DNA from: Cristatella mucedo | Taxonomy: Eukaryota > Bryozoa > Phylactolaemata > Cristatellidae | Assembly (NCBI GenBank): GCA_009760855.2 | Contig: WPIO01000359.1 | Coordinates: forward strand, 1-64,000 | DNA length: 64,000 nt | Direction: 5' to 3' | Part shown: positions 45,437 to 59,100 of the stretch, one piece after another | How the letters are laid out: every line of letters begins with the position of its first letter | Position numbering within the stretch: the first letter of the stretch is position 1 | Program-made: the position numbers and the translations under genes | Notes under the pieces: model-generated | The model's database searches: none | Seen by the model: the letters and a program-made list of their open reading frames with translations, nothing else | Told to the model about the DNA's origin: nothing

Positions 45437-48400
45437 TTTACGCTTCTTTTTTTCCGGAAATATATATCCTTGAGTCGTATATGTTGGCTCTTTAAATAAT
45501 TAATTATCTTACAAGAGGTACCTTACGACCGCTAGCGTTCCAAGTAAATTATCTACCCTCCCTAAACCATTTACGCGTCTTTGCTGTCCGATTTGTATGT
45601 CCTTCAGTGTAATTATTTGTCTAAATAAATACATCGTTATCCTACTGGTACATCGTTCAAACCTACCCCGTTCCGAGTAAGTTTTTCTCCTGCTAAAATA
45701 TTTACGCGTCTTTATTCCGGAAATATATTTTTTAGTCATAATAAGTGTCTCAACAAATAATTCATAAACCCAATGGTAGATGCTTCAAACAGTAGGCGTT
45801 GCAGGTAACTTATCCTCCTGCTAAAACTGTTTACGCTACTTTTTTCTTTCTTAATCCTACACATCCTTGACGGTTAGAATTAGTCTCAATAAGTACTCCG
45901 TTAACCCGTCGGTAGATCTTGTAAAGCGCCGGCTTTTTGAGTAAGTTGTCTTCCCTGCAGAAACAATTTACGCGTCTTTTCTTTTAGAGCTGTGCATCCT
46001 TCAGTGATACTAATTGTGTCAAAATATGATTTATTAGCCCGCGGGCACATGCATCAAACCGCAGGCGTCCTTCCATGCTGAGACTTTTTACGCTTCTTTA
46101 TTCTACTAGAAATATATATCCGTAATGTTATCATTATTTTCAATCACTACTTCCTTATCCCTATGGTGGATCCTTCAAACCGCCCGCTTCCCGAGTAAGT
46201 TATCTACTCTGCTAAACCATTTACGCGTCTTTTCTTCCGGAAATATATACCCTTGATTTTTATATATAGGCTCATCCAATAACTTATTACCTTACAAGTA
46301 GTACCTTTGACCGCAGGCGATCCGAGTAAGTTATCTCTACTAATAAAACCATTTACGCGTCTTTTTTCCGTAAATACGTATTCTTGAGTATTATAAATAA
46401 TCGCGAGAAATGAAGATCATCTTACTGGTAATACCTTCGATCTGCAAGTGTTTCACACAAGTTATCTCTCCCCAAACAGCTATTTACGCGTGTTTTTTTT
46501 TTTTTTTATAGCCTTTACGTTTAAAAATCGTCTCGTGAAAGAATTACCTATCTTAACCGGTAGTACCTTCAAACCGCATGAGTTCCGAGTTAGTTATCCG
46601 CCCTGCTAAAGCCTTTTACGCGTTTTTTCTTCCGGAAATAAACGTCATTTAGGGTAATAAATAGTCTCAATAGATTATGACTTATTTTAGTGGTAGTTTC
46701 TCATAAGCACAGTCGTTCCGAGTACTTTATTTCCCCTGGTAAAACCATATACACTAGTTTTGTTCCGGTGATAAATTTGCTTCTGTGTCATAAGTATTCA
46801 CAATAAATACTTCGTCATCCCGCTGGTGGATCATTCATCTGAAGTGATGATGATTATCTTACTAGTAATACATTTCATCCGCAAACGTTCCGAGTTAGTT
46901 ATCACTCCAAATAGATCTATTTACGCGTCTATCTTTTGGAAAGATATATCCCTTAGTGTCATTAATAGTCCTTTAAATAATTAACGATCTTCCTCGTGAT
47001 ACCTTCCAACGGCAGGTATTCCACGTACTTTATCTCTCCTGCAAAATCCGTTTGAGCGTATTTTCAATCGGAAATATATAGCCTTCACAGTTTTAAGTAG
47101 TCTCAACAGACAATTATCATACTGGTAGTACCTACCACCTGCAGCCCTTTGAAAGACATTATCCTCCCTGTAAAAATCATGTACGCATCTTTCCTTTCCG
47201 CAAATATATATCCTTTATTGTTATAATTAATCTTAATTGATGATCCTCCGTTATCCCGCTAGTAAATCCTTGAAACCGCCGGCCTTCCGAGTATGTTATC
47301 AACTTTGCTCAAACTACTTACGCGTCTTTTCTTCCGGAAATATATTTTTTAATGTTATTGAGCGTCTCAACAAATAAATCATAAACCTTACGGTAGATCT
47401 TTCAAACAGCAGGCGTTGAAGGTAACTTATCCCCCTGCTGAAACTGTTTACGCTCCTTATTTTTACAGAAATATATGTATCCTTTAGTGCTATAATTAGT
47501 CTCAATAAGTACTCCGTTAACCCGTCAGTCGAGCCTTTAAAGCGCCGAGTTTTTGAGTAAGTTATCTTCCCTGAACAAACCATTTACGCTTCTTTTTTTC
47601 CGGAAATATATATCCTTGAGTCGTATATGTTGGCTCTTTAAATAATTAATTATCTTACAAGAGGTACCTTACGACCGCTAGCGTTCCAAGTAAATTATCT
47701 ACCCTCCCTAAACCATTTACGCGTCTTTGCTGTCCGATTTGTATGTCCTTCAGTGTAATTATTTGTCTAAATAAATACATCGTTATCCTACTGGTACATC
47801 GTTCAAACCTACCCCGTTCCGAGTAAGTTTTTCTCCTGCTAAAATATTTACGCGTCTTTATTCCGGAAATATATTTTTTAGTCATAATAAGTGTCTCAAC
47901 AAATAATTCATAAACCCAATGGTAGATGCTTCAAACAGTAGGCGTTGCAGGTAACTTATCCTCCTGCTAAAACTGTTTACGCTACTTTTTTCTTACTAAA
48001 TCCTACACATCCTTGACGGATAGAATTAGTCTCAATAAGTACTCCGTTGACCCGTCGGTAGATCTTGTAAACCGCCGGCTTTTTGAATAAGTTGTCTTCC
48101 CTGCAGAAACAATTTACGCGTCTTTTCTTTTGGAGCCGTGTATCCTTTAGTGATACTAATTGTGTCAAAATATGATTTATTAGACCGCGGGCAGATGCAT
48201 CAAACCACAGGCGTTTTTCCCTGCTGAGACTTTTCACGCTTCTTTATTCTACTAGAAATAAATATCCGTAATGTTATCATTATTTTCAATAAATACTTCC
48301 TTATCCCTCTGGTGGATCCTTCAAACCGCCCGCTTCCCAAGTAAGTTATCTACTCCGCTAAACCATTTGCACGTCTTTTCTTCCGGAAATATATACCCTT

Positions 48401-51400
48401 AATTTTTATATATAGGCTCATCCAATAACTTATTACCTTACAAGTAGTACCTTTGACCGCAGGCGTTCCGAGTAAGTTATCCCTACTAATAAAACCATTT
48501 ACGCGTCTTTTTTCCGTAAATACGTATTCTTGAGTATTATAAATAATCGCGAGAAATGAAGATCATCTTACTGGTAATACCGTCGATCTGCAAGTGTTTC
48601 ACACAAGTTATCTCTCCCCAAACAGCTATTTACGCGTGTTTTTTTGGAAATATATAGCCTTTACGTTTAAAAATCGTCTCGTGAAAGAATTACCTATCTT
48701 AACCGGTAGTACCTTCAAACCGCATGAGTTCCGAGTTAGTTATCCGCCCTGCTAAAGCCTTTTACGCGTGTTTTCTTCCGGAAATAAACGTCATTTAGGG
48801 TAATAAATAGTCTCAATAGATTATGACTTATTTTAGTGGTAGTTTCTCATAAGCACAGTCGTTCCGAGTACTTTATTTCCCCTGGTAAAACCATATACGC
48901 TAGTTTTGTTACGGTGATAAATTTGCTTCTGTGTCATAAGTATTCACAATAAATACCTCGTCATCCCGCTGGTGGATCATTCATCTGAAGTGATGATTAT
49001 CTTACTAGTAATACATTTCATCCGCAAGCGTTCCGAGTTAGTTATCACTCCAAATAGATCTATTTACGCGTCTATCTTTTGGAAAGATATATCCCTTAGT
49101 GTCATTAATAGTCCTTTAAATAATTAACGATCTTCCTCGTGATACCTTCCAACGGCAGGTATTCCACGTACTTTATCTCTCCTGCAAAATTCGTTTGAGC
49201 GTATTTTCAATCGGAAATATATAGCCTTCACAGTTTTAAGTAGTCTCAACAGACAATTATCATACTGGTAGTACCTACCACCTGCAGCCCTTTGAAAGAC
49301 ATTATCCTCCCTGTAAATATCATGTACGCATCTTTCCTTCCGCAAATATATATCCTTTATTGTTATAATTAATCTTAATTGATCCTCCGTTATCCCGCTA
49401 GTAAATCCTTGAAACCGCCGGCCTTCCGAGTATGTTATCAACTTTGCTCAAACTACTTACGCGTCTTTTCTTCCGGAAATATATTTTTTAAAGTTATTGA
49501 GCGTCTCAACAAATAAATCATAAACCTTACGGTAGATCATTCAAACAGCAGGCGTTGAAGGTAACTTATCCCCCTGCTGAAACTGTTTACGCTCCTTATT
49601 TTTACAGAAATATATGTATCCTTTAGTGCTATAATTAGTCTCAATAAGTACTCCGTTAACCCGTCAGTCGAGCCTTTAAAGCGCCGAGTTTTTGAGTAAG
49701 TTATCTTCCCTGAACAAACCATTTACGCTTCTTTTTTTCCGGAAATATATATCCTTGAGTCGTATATGTTGGCTCTTTAAATAATTATTATTATCTTACT
49801 AGAGGTACCTTACGACCGCTGGCGTTCCAAGTAAATTATCTACCCTCCCTAAACCATTTACGCGTCTTTGCTGTCCGATTTGTATGTCCTTCAGTGTTAT
49901 TATTTGTCTAAATAAATACATCGTTATCCTACTGGTACATCGTTCAAACCTACCCCGTTCCGAGTAAGTTTTTCTCCTGCTAAAATATTTACGCGTCTTT
50001 ATTCCGGAAATATATTTTTTAGTCATAATAAGTGTCTCAACAAATAATTCATAAACCCAATGGTAGATCCTTCAAACAGTAGGCGTTGCAGGTAACTTAT
50101 CCTCCTGCTAAAACTTTTTACGCTACTTTTTTCTTACTAAATCCTACACATCCTTGACGGTTAGAATTAGTCTCAATAAGTAAGTCCTTTTACTCCGTTA
50201 ACCCGTCGGTAGATCTTGTAAACCGCCGGCTTTTTGAGTATTTTGTCTTCCCTGCAGAAACAATTTACGCGTCTTTTCTTTTAGAGCTGTGCATCCTTCA
50301 GTGATACTAATTGTGTCAAAATATGATTTATTAGCCCGCGGGTAGATGCATCAAACCGCAGGCGGCGTCCTCCCTGCTGAGACTTTTTACGCTTATTTTA
50401 TTCTACTAGAAATATATATCCGTTAATGTTGTCATTATTTTCAATAAATACTTCCTTATCCCTCTGGTGGATCCTTCAAACCGCCCGCTTCCCAAGTAAG
50501 TTATCTACTCCGCTAAACCATTTGCACGTCTTTTCTTCCGGAAATATATACCCTTAATTTTTATATATAGGCTCATCCAATAACTTATTACCTTACAAGT
50601 AGTACCTTTGACCGCAGGCGTTCCGGGTAAGTTATCTCTACTAATAAAACCATTTACGCGACTTTTTTCCGTAAATACGTATTCTTGAGTATTATAAATA
50701 ATCGCGAGAAATGATGATCATCTTACTGGTAATACCTTCGATCTGCAAGTGTTCCGCACAAGTTATCTCTCCCGATACAGCTATTTACGCGTGTTTTTTT
50801 GGAAATATATAGCCTTTACTGTTAACAATCGTCGCGTGAAAAAATTACCTATCTTGCCGGTAGTACCTTCAAACCGCATGAGTTCCGAGTTGGTTATCCG
50901 CCCTGCTAAAGCCTTTTACGCGTGTTTTCTTCCGGAAATAAACGTCATTTAGGGTAATAAATAGTCTCAATAGATTATGACTTATTTCAGTGGTAGTTCC
51001 TCATAACCACAGTCGTTCCGAGTACTTTATTTCCCCTGGTAAAACCATATACGGTAGTTTTGTTCCGGTAATCAGTATGCTTAAGTGTCATAAGTATTCA
51101 CAATAAATACCTCGTCATCCCGATGGTCGATCATTCACTTGAAGTGATGATTATCTTAGTAGAACTACATTTCATCCGCAAGCGTTCCGAATAAGTTATC
51201 ACTCCTAATAGATCTATTTATTCGTCTATCTTTTGGAAATATATATCCCTCAGTGTCATAAATAGTCCTTTAAATAATTAGTTATCTTCCTCGTGATACC
51301 TTCCAACAGCAGGTATTCCACGTACTTTATCTCTCCTGCAAAATCCGTTTGAGCGTATTTTCAATCGGAAATATATAGCCTTCACAGTTTTAAGTAGTCT

Positions 51401-54400
51401 CAACAGACAATTATCATACTGGTAGTACCTACCACCTGCAGCCCTTTGAAAGACGTTATCCTCCCTGCAAAAATCATGTACGCATCTTTCCTTCCGCAAA
51501 TATATATCCTTTATTGTTATAATTAATCTTAATTGATCCTTCGTTATCCAGCTAGTAAATCCTTCAAACCGCCGGCCTTCCGAGTAAGTTATCAACTTTG
51601 CTCAAACTACTTACGCGTCTTTTCTTCTGCAAATATATTTTTTAATGTTATTGAGCGTCTCAACAAATAAATCATAAAACTTACGGTAGATCTTTCAAAC
51701 AGCAGGCGTTGAAGGTAACTTATCCCCCTGCTGAAACTGTTTACGCTCCTTATTTTTACAGAAATATATGTATCCTTTAGTGCTATAATTAGTCTCAATA
51801 AGTACTCCGTTAACCCGTCAGTCGAGCCTTTAAAGCGCCGAGTTTTTGAGTAATTTATCTTCCCTGAACAAACCATTTACGCTTCTTTTCTTCCGGAAAT
51901 ATATATCCTTGAGTCCTATATGTTGGCTCTTTAAATAATTAATTATCTTACTAGAGGTACCTTACGACCGCTGGCGTTCCAAGTAAGTTATCTACCCTCC
52001 CTAAACCATTTACGCGTCTTTGCTGTCCGATTTGTATATCCTTTAGTGTTATTATTTGTCACAATAAATACTTCGTTATCCTACTGGTAGATCGTTCAAA
52101 CCGACCGCGTTCCGAGTAAGTTTTTCTCCTGCTAAAATATTTACGCGTGTTTATTCCGGAAATATATTTTTTAGTCCTAATAAGAGTCTCAACAAATGAT
52201 TCATAAACCCTACGGATGATTCTTTAAACAGCAGGCGTTGCAGGTAGCTTATCCCCCTACTGAAACTGTTTACGCTACTTTTTTCTTACTGAATTCTACA
52301 CATCCTTTACGGTTAGAATCACTCTCAATAAGTACTCCGTTAACCCGTCGGTAGATCTTGTAAACCGCCGGCTTTTTGAGTATGTTGTCTTCCCTGCAGA
52401 AACAATTTACGCGTCTTTTCTTTTAGGGCTGTGCATCCTTCAGTGATACTAATTGTGTCAAAATATGATTTATTAGCCCGCGGGCAGATGCATCAAACCG
52501 CAGGCGTCCTTCCATGCTGAGACTTTTTACGCTTCTTTATTCTACTAGAAATATATATCCGTAATGTTATCATTATTTTCAATAAATACTTTCTTATCCC
52601 TCTGGTGGATCCTTCAAACCGCCTGCCTTCCGAGTAAGTTATGTACTCTGCTAAACCATTTACGCGTCTTTTCTTCCAGAAATATATACACTTGATTTTT
52701 ATTTATAGGCTCATTTAGTAACGTAGTACCTTACAAGTAGTACCTTTGACCGCAGGCGTTCCGAGTAAGTTATCTCTACTAATAAAACCATTTACGCGTC
52801 TTTTTCCGTAAATACGTATTCTTGAGTATTATAAATAATCGCGAGAAATGACGATCAGCTTACTGGTAATACCTTCGATCTGCAAGTGTTCCGCACAAGT
52901 TATCTCTCCCCAAACAGCTATTTACGCGTGTTTTTTTGGAAATATATAGCCTTTACTGTTAACAATCGTCGCGTGAAAAAATTACCTATCTTGCCGGTAG
53001 TACCTTCAAACCGCATGAGTTCCGAGTTAGTTATCCGCCCTGCTAAAGCCTTTTACGCGTGTTTTCTTCCGGAAATAAACGTCATTTAGGGTAATAAATA
53101 GTCTCAATAGATTATGACTTATTTTACTGGTAGTACCTTATAACCGCAGGCGTTCCGAGTACTTTATTTCCCCTGGTAAAACCATATACGCTAGTTTTGT
53201 TCCGGTAATAAATATGCTTCTGTTTCATAAGTATTCACAATAAATACCTCGTCATCCCGATGGTCGATCATTCACTTGAAGTGATGATTATCTTACTAGT
53301 AATACATTCCATCCGCAAGCGTTCCGAATAGGTTATCACTCCTAATAGATCTATTTACGCGTCTATCTTTTGGAAAAATATATCCCTTAGTGTCATAAGT
53401 AGTCCTTTAAATAATTAAGTTTCTTCCTCGTGATACCTTCCAGCAGCAGGTACTCCACGTACTTTATCTCTCCTGCAAAATCCGTTTGAGCGTATTTTCA
53501 ATCGGAAATATATAGCCTTCACAGTTTTAAGTAGTCTCAAAAGACAATTATCATACTGGTAGTACCTACCACCAGCAGCCCTTTGAAAGACGTTATCCTA
53601 CCTGCAAAAATCATGTACCCATCTTTCCTTCCGAAAATATATATCCTTTATTGTTATAATTAATCTTAATTGATCCTTCGTTATCCCGCTAGTAGATCCT
53701 TCAAAACGCCGACCTTCCGAGTAAGTTGTCAACTTTGCTCAAACTACTTACGCGTCTTTTCTTCCGGAAATATATTTTTTAATGTTATTGAGCGTCTCAC
53801 CAAATAAATCATAAACCATACGGTAGATCTTTCAAACAGCAGGCGTTGAAGGTAACTTATCCCCCTGCTGAAACTGTTTACGCTCCTTATTTTTACAGAA
53901 ATATATGTATCCTTTAGTGCTATAATTAGTCTCAATAAGTACTCCGTTAACCCGTCAGTCGAGCATTTAAAGGGCCAAGTTTTTGAGTAAGTTATCGTCC
54001 CTGCACAAACCATTTACGCTTCGTTTCTTCCGGAAATATATATCCTTGAGTCGTATATGTTGGCTCTTTAAATAATTAATTATCTTACTAGAGGTACCTT
54101 ACGACCGCTGGCGTTCCAAGTCAGTTATCTACCCTCCCTAAACCATTTACGCGTCTTTGCTGTCCGATTTGTATGTCCTTCAGTGTTATTATTTGTCTAA
54201 ATAAATACTTCGTTATCCTACCGGTAGATCGTTAAAACCTACCCCGTTCCGAGTTAGTTTTTCTCCTGCTAAAATATTTACGCGTGTTTATTCCGGAAAT
54301 ATATTTTTTAGTCCTAATAAGAGTCTCAACAAATGATTCATAAACCCTATGGATGATTCTTTAAACAGCAGGCGTTGCAGGTAACTTATCCCCCTGCTGA

Positions 54401-56157
54401 AACTGTTTACGCTACTTTTTTCTTACTGAATTCTACACGTCCTTTACGGTTAGAATTACTCTCAATAAGTACTTCGTTAACCCGCCAATGGATCTTGTAA
54501 ACCGCCGGCTTTTTGAGTAAGTTGTCTTGCCTGCAAAAACTATTCACGTGCCTTTTCTTTTACAGCTGTATATCCTTTAGTGATACTAATTGTGTCAAAA
54601 TATGATTTATTAGCCCGCGGTGAGATGCATCAAACCGCAGACGTTCTTCTCAACTGAGACTTTTTACGCTTCTTTATTCTACTAGAAATATATATCCGTA
54701 ATGTTATCATTATTTTTAATCTATACTTCCTTATCCCTCTGGTGGATCCTTCAAAACGCCGGCCTTGCTAGTAAGTTATCAACTTTGCTCAAACTACTTA
54801 CGCGTCTTTTCTTTGGGAAATAAATACCCTTGATTTTTATATATAGGCTCATTCAATAACTCATTACCTTACAAGTAGTACCTTTGACCGAAGGCGTTCC
54901 GAGTAAGTTATCTCTACTAATAAAACCATTTACGCGTCTTTTTTTTTTCCGTAAATATGTATCCTTGAGTATTATAAATAATCGCAAGAAATGACGATTA
55001 ACTTACTGGTAATACCTTCGATCTGCAAGTGTTCCGCACAAGTTATCTCTCCCGATACAGCTTTTTACGCGTGTTTTTTTGGAAATATATAGCCTTTACT
55101 GTTAAAAATCCTCCCGTGAAAGAATTACCTATCTTGCCGGTAGTACCTTCAAACCGCATGAGTTCCGAGTTAGTTATCCGCCCTGCTAAAGCCTTTTACG
55201 CGTGTTTTCTTCCGGAAATAAACGTCATTTAGGGTAATAAATAGTCTCAATAGATTATGACTTATTTTACTGGTAGTACCTTATAACCGCAGGCGTTCCG
55301 AGTACTTTATTTCCCCTGGTAAAACCATATACGCTAGTTTTGTTCCGGTAATAAATATGCTTCTGTTTCATAAGTATTCACAATAAATACCTCGTCATCC
55401 CGATGGTGGATCATTCACTTGAAGTGATGATTATCTTACTAGTAATACATTCCATCCGCAAGCGTTCCGAATAGGTTATCACTCCTAATAGATCTATTTA
55501 CGCGTCTATCTTTTGGAAATATATATCCCTTAGTGTCATAAGTAGTCCTTTAAATAATTAAGTATCTTCCTCGTGATACCTTCCAACAGCAGGTACTCCA
55601 CGTACTTTATCTCTCCTGCAAAATCCGTTTGAGCGTATTTTCAATCGGAAATATATAGCCTTCACAGTTTTAAGTAGTCTCAACAGACAATTATCATACT
55701 GGTAGTACCTACCACCTGCAGCCCTTTGAAAGACGTTATCCTCCCTGCAAAAATCATGTACGCATCTTTCCTTCCGAAAATATATATCCTTTATTGTTAT
55801 AATTAATCTTAATTGATCCTTCGTTATCCCGCTAGTAGATCCTTCAAAACGCCGACCTTCCGAGTAAGTTGTCAACTTTGCTCAAACTACTTACGCGTCT
55901 TTTCTTCCGGAAATATATTTTTTAATGTTATTGAGCGTCTCAACAAATAAATCATAAACCTTACGGTAGATCTTTCAAACAGCAGGCGTTGAAGGTAACT
56001 TATCCCCCTGCTGAAACTGTTTACGCTCCTTATTTTTTGCAGAAACATATGTATCCTTTAGTGCTATAAGTAGTCTCAATATGTACTCCGTTAACCCGTC
56101 AGTCGAGCCTTTAAACGGCCGAGTTTTTGAGTAAGTTATCGTCCCTGCACAAACCAT
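45437..56157 (+). repeat. Five consecutive full-length 2.14-kb higher-order units
   Basis: The anchor monomer recurs at 45437, 47583, 49722, 51876, 54013 and 56157 (spacings 2146, 2139, 2154, 2137 and 2144 bp). A second anchor (tgcaagtgttccgcacaag) at about 50749, 52886 and 55029 gives 2137 and 2143 bp. This is the most regular part of the array and the best place to define a consensus unit. Confidence 0.92.
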
Positions 56158-59100
56158 TTACGCTTCTTTTCTTCCGGAAATATATATCCTTGAGTCGTAT
56201 ATGTTGGCTCTTTAAATAATTAATTATCTTACTAGAGGTACCTTACGACCGCTGGCGTTCCAAGTCAGTTATCTACCCTCCCTAAACCATTTACGCGTCT
56301 TTGCTGTCCGATTTGTATGTCCTTCAGTGTTATTATTTGTCTAAATAAATACTTCGTTATCCTACCGGTAGATCGTTAAAACCTACCCCGTTCCGAGTTA
56401 GTTTTTCTCCTGCTAAAATATTTACGTGTGTTTATTACGGAAATATATTTTTTAGTCTTAATATGAGTCTCAACAAATAATTCATAGACCCAATGGTAGA
56501 TCCTTCAAACAGCAGGCGTTGCAGGTAACTTATCCCCCTGCTGAAACTGTTTACGCTACTTTTTTCTTACTGAATTCTACACATCCTTTACGGTTAGAAT
56601 TACTCTCAATAAGTACTTCGTTAACCCGCCAATGGATCTTGTAAACCGCCGGCTTTTTGAGTAAGTTGTCTTGCCTGCAGATGCAATTCACGTGCCTTTT
56701 CTTTTACAGCTGTGTATCCTTTAGAAATACTAATTGTGTCAAAATATGATTTATTAGCCCGCGGTGAGATGCATAAACCGCAGACGTTCTTCTCAACTGA
56801 GACTTTTTACGCTTCTTTATTCTACTAGAAATATATATCCGTAATGTTATCATTATTTTCAATCTATACTTCCTTGTCCCGCAAGTAGATTCTTCAAAAC
56901 GCCGGCCTTGCGAGTAAGTTATCAACTTTGCTCAAACTACTTACCCGTCTTTCCTTCCGGAAATATATTTTTTAGTGTTAATGAGCGTCTCAACAAATAA
57001 ATCATAAAACTTACAGTAGATCTTTCAAACAGCAGGCGTTGAAGGTAACTTATCCCCTTGCTGAAACTGTTTACGCTCCTTATTTTTTACGTAAATATAT
57101 GTATCCTTTAGTGCTATAATTAGTCTCAATAAGTACTCCGTTAACCCGTCAGTCGAGCCTTTAAACCGCTAAGTTTTTGAGTAAGTTATCGTCCCTGCAC
57201 AAACCATTTACGCTACTTTTCTTCCGGAAATATATATCCTTGACTCGTATAAGTTGGCTCTTTAAATAATTAATTATCTTACTAGAGGTACCTTACGTAT
57301 GCTGGCGTTCCAAGTCAATTATCTACCCTCCCTAAACCATTTACGCGTCTTTGCTGTCCAATTTGTATGTCCTTTAGTAATATTATTTGTCTAAATAAAT
57401 ACTTCGTTATCCTACTGGTGGATCGTTCAAACCTAACCCGTTTTGAGTAAGTTTTTCTCCTGCTAAAATATTTACGCGTCTTTATTCCGGAAATATATTT
57501 TTTAGTCTTAATAAGTGTCTCAACAAATAATTCATAAACCCAATGGTAGATCCTTCAAACTGTAGGCGTTGCAGGTAACTTATCCCCCTGCTGAAACTGT
57601 TTACGCTACTTTTTTCTTACTGAATCCTACACATCCTTGACGGTTAGAATTAGTCTCAATAAGTACTCCGTTAACCCGTCGGTAGATTTTGTAAACCGCC
57701 GGCTTTTTGAGTAAGTTGTCTTGCCATCTGAAACAATTAACGCGTCTTTTCTTCTAGAGCTGTGTATCCTTTAGTGATACTAATCGTGTCAAAATATGAT
57801 TTATTAGCCCGTGGGCAGATGTATCAAACCGAAGACGTTCTTACCTGCTGAGACTTTTTACGCTTCTTTATTCTACTAGAAATATATATCCGTAATGTTA
57901 TCATTATTTTCAATCAATGCTTTCTTATCCCTCTGGTGGATCCTTCAAACCGCCTGCCTTCCGAGTAAGTTATCAACTCTGCTAAACCATTTATGCGTCT
58001 TTTCTTCCGGAAATATATACCCTTGATTTTTATATATAGGCTCATTCAATAACTTATTACCTTACAAGTAGTACCTTTGACCGCAGGCGATCCGAGTAAG
58101 TTATCTCTACTAATAAAACCATATACGCGTCTTTTTTCCGGAAATATGTATCCTTGAGTATTATAAATAATCGCAAGAAATGACGATTAACTTACTGGTA
58201 ATACCTTCGATCTGCAAGTGTTCCGCACAAGTTATCTCTGCCGAAACAGCTATTTACGCGTGTTTTTTTTTGGAATATATAGCCTTTACTGTTAAAAATC
58301 CTCTCGTGAAAGAATTAACTATCTTGCCGGTAGTACCTTCAAACCGCATGAGTTCCGAGTTAGTTATCCGCCCTGCTAAAGCCTTTTACGCGTGTTTTCT
58401 TCCGGAAATAAACGTCATTTAGGGTAATAAATAGTCTCAATAGATTATGACTTATTTTACTGGTAGTACCTTATAACCGCAGGCGTTCCGAGTACTTTAT
58501 TTCCCCTGGTAAAACCATATACGCTAGTTTTGTTCCGGTAATAAATATGCTTCAGTTTCATAAGTATTCACAATAAATACCTCGTCATCCCGATGGTCGA
58601 TCATTCACTTGAAGTGATGATTATCTTACTAGTAATACTTTCCATCCGCAAGCGTTCCGAACAAGTTATCACTCCTAATAGATCTATTTACGCGTCTATC
58701 TTTTGGAAAGATATATCCCTTAGTGTCATAAATAGTCCTTTAAATAATTAATTATCTTCCTCATGATACCTTCCAACAGCAGGTATTCCACGTACTTGAT
58801 CTCTCCTGCAAAATCCGTTTGAGCGTATTTTCTATCGGAAATATATAGCCTTCACAGTTTTAAGTAGATTCAACAGACAATTATCATACTGGTGGTACCT
58901 ACCACCTGCAGCCGTTTTAAACACGTTAACCTCCCTGCAAAAATCATGTACGCATCTTTCCTTCCGAAAATATATATCCTTTATTGTTATAATTAATCTT
59001 AATTGATCCTTCGTTATCCCGCTAGTAGATCCTTCAAAACGCCGACCTTCCAAGTAAGTTATCAACTTTTACTTACGCGTCTTTCAGTACGATATAGGCT

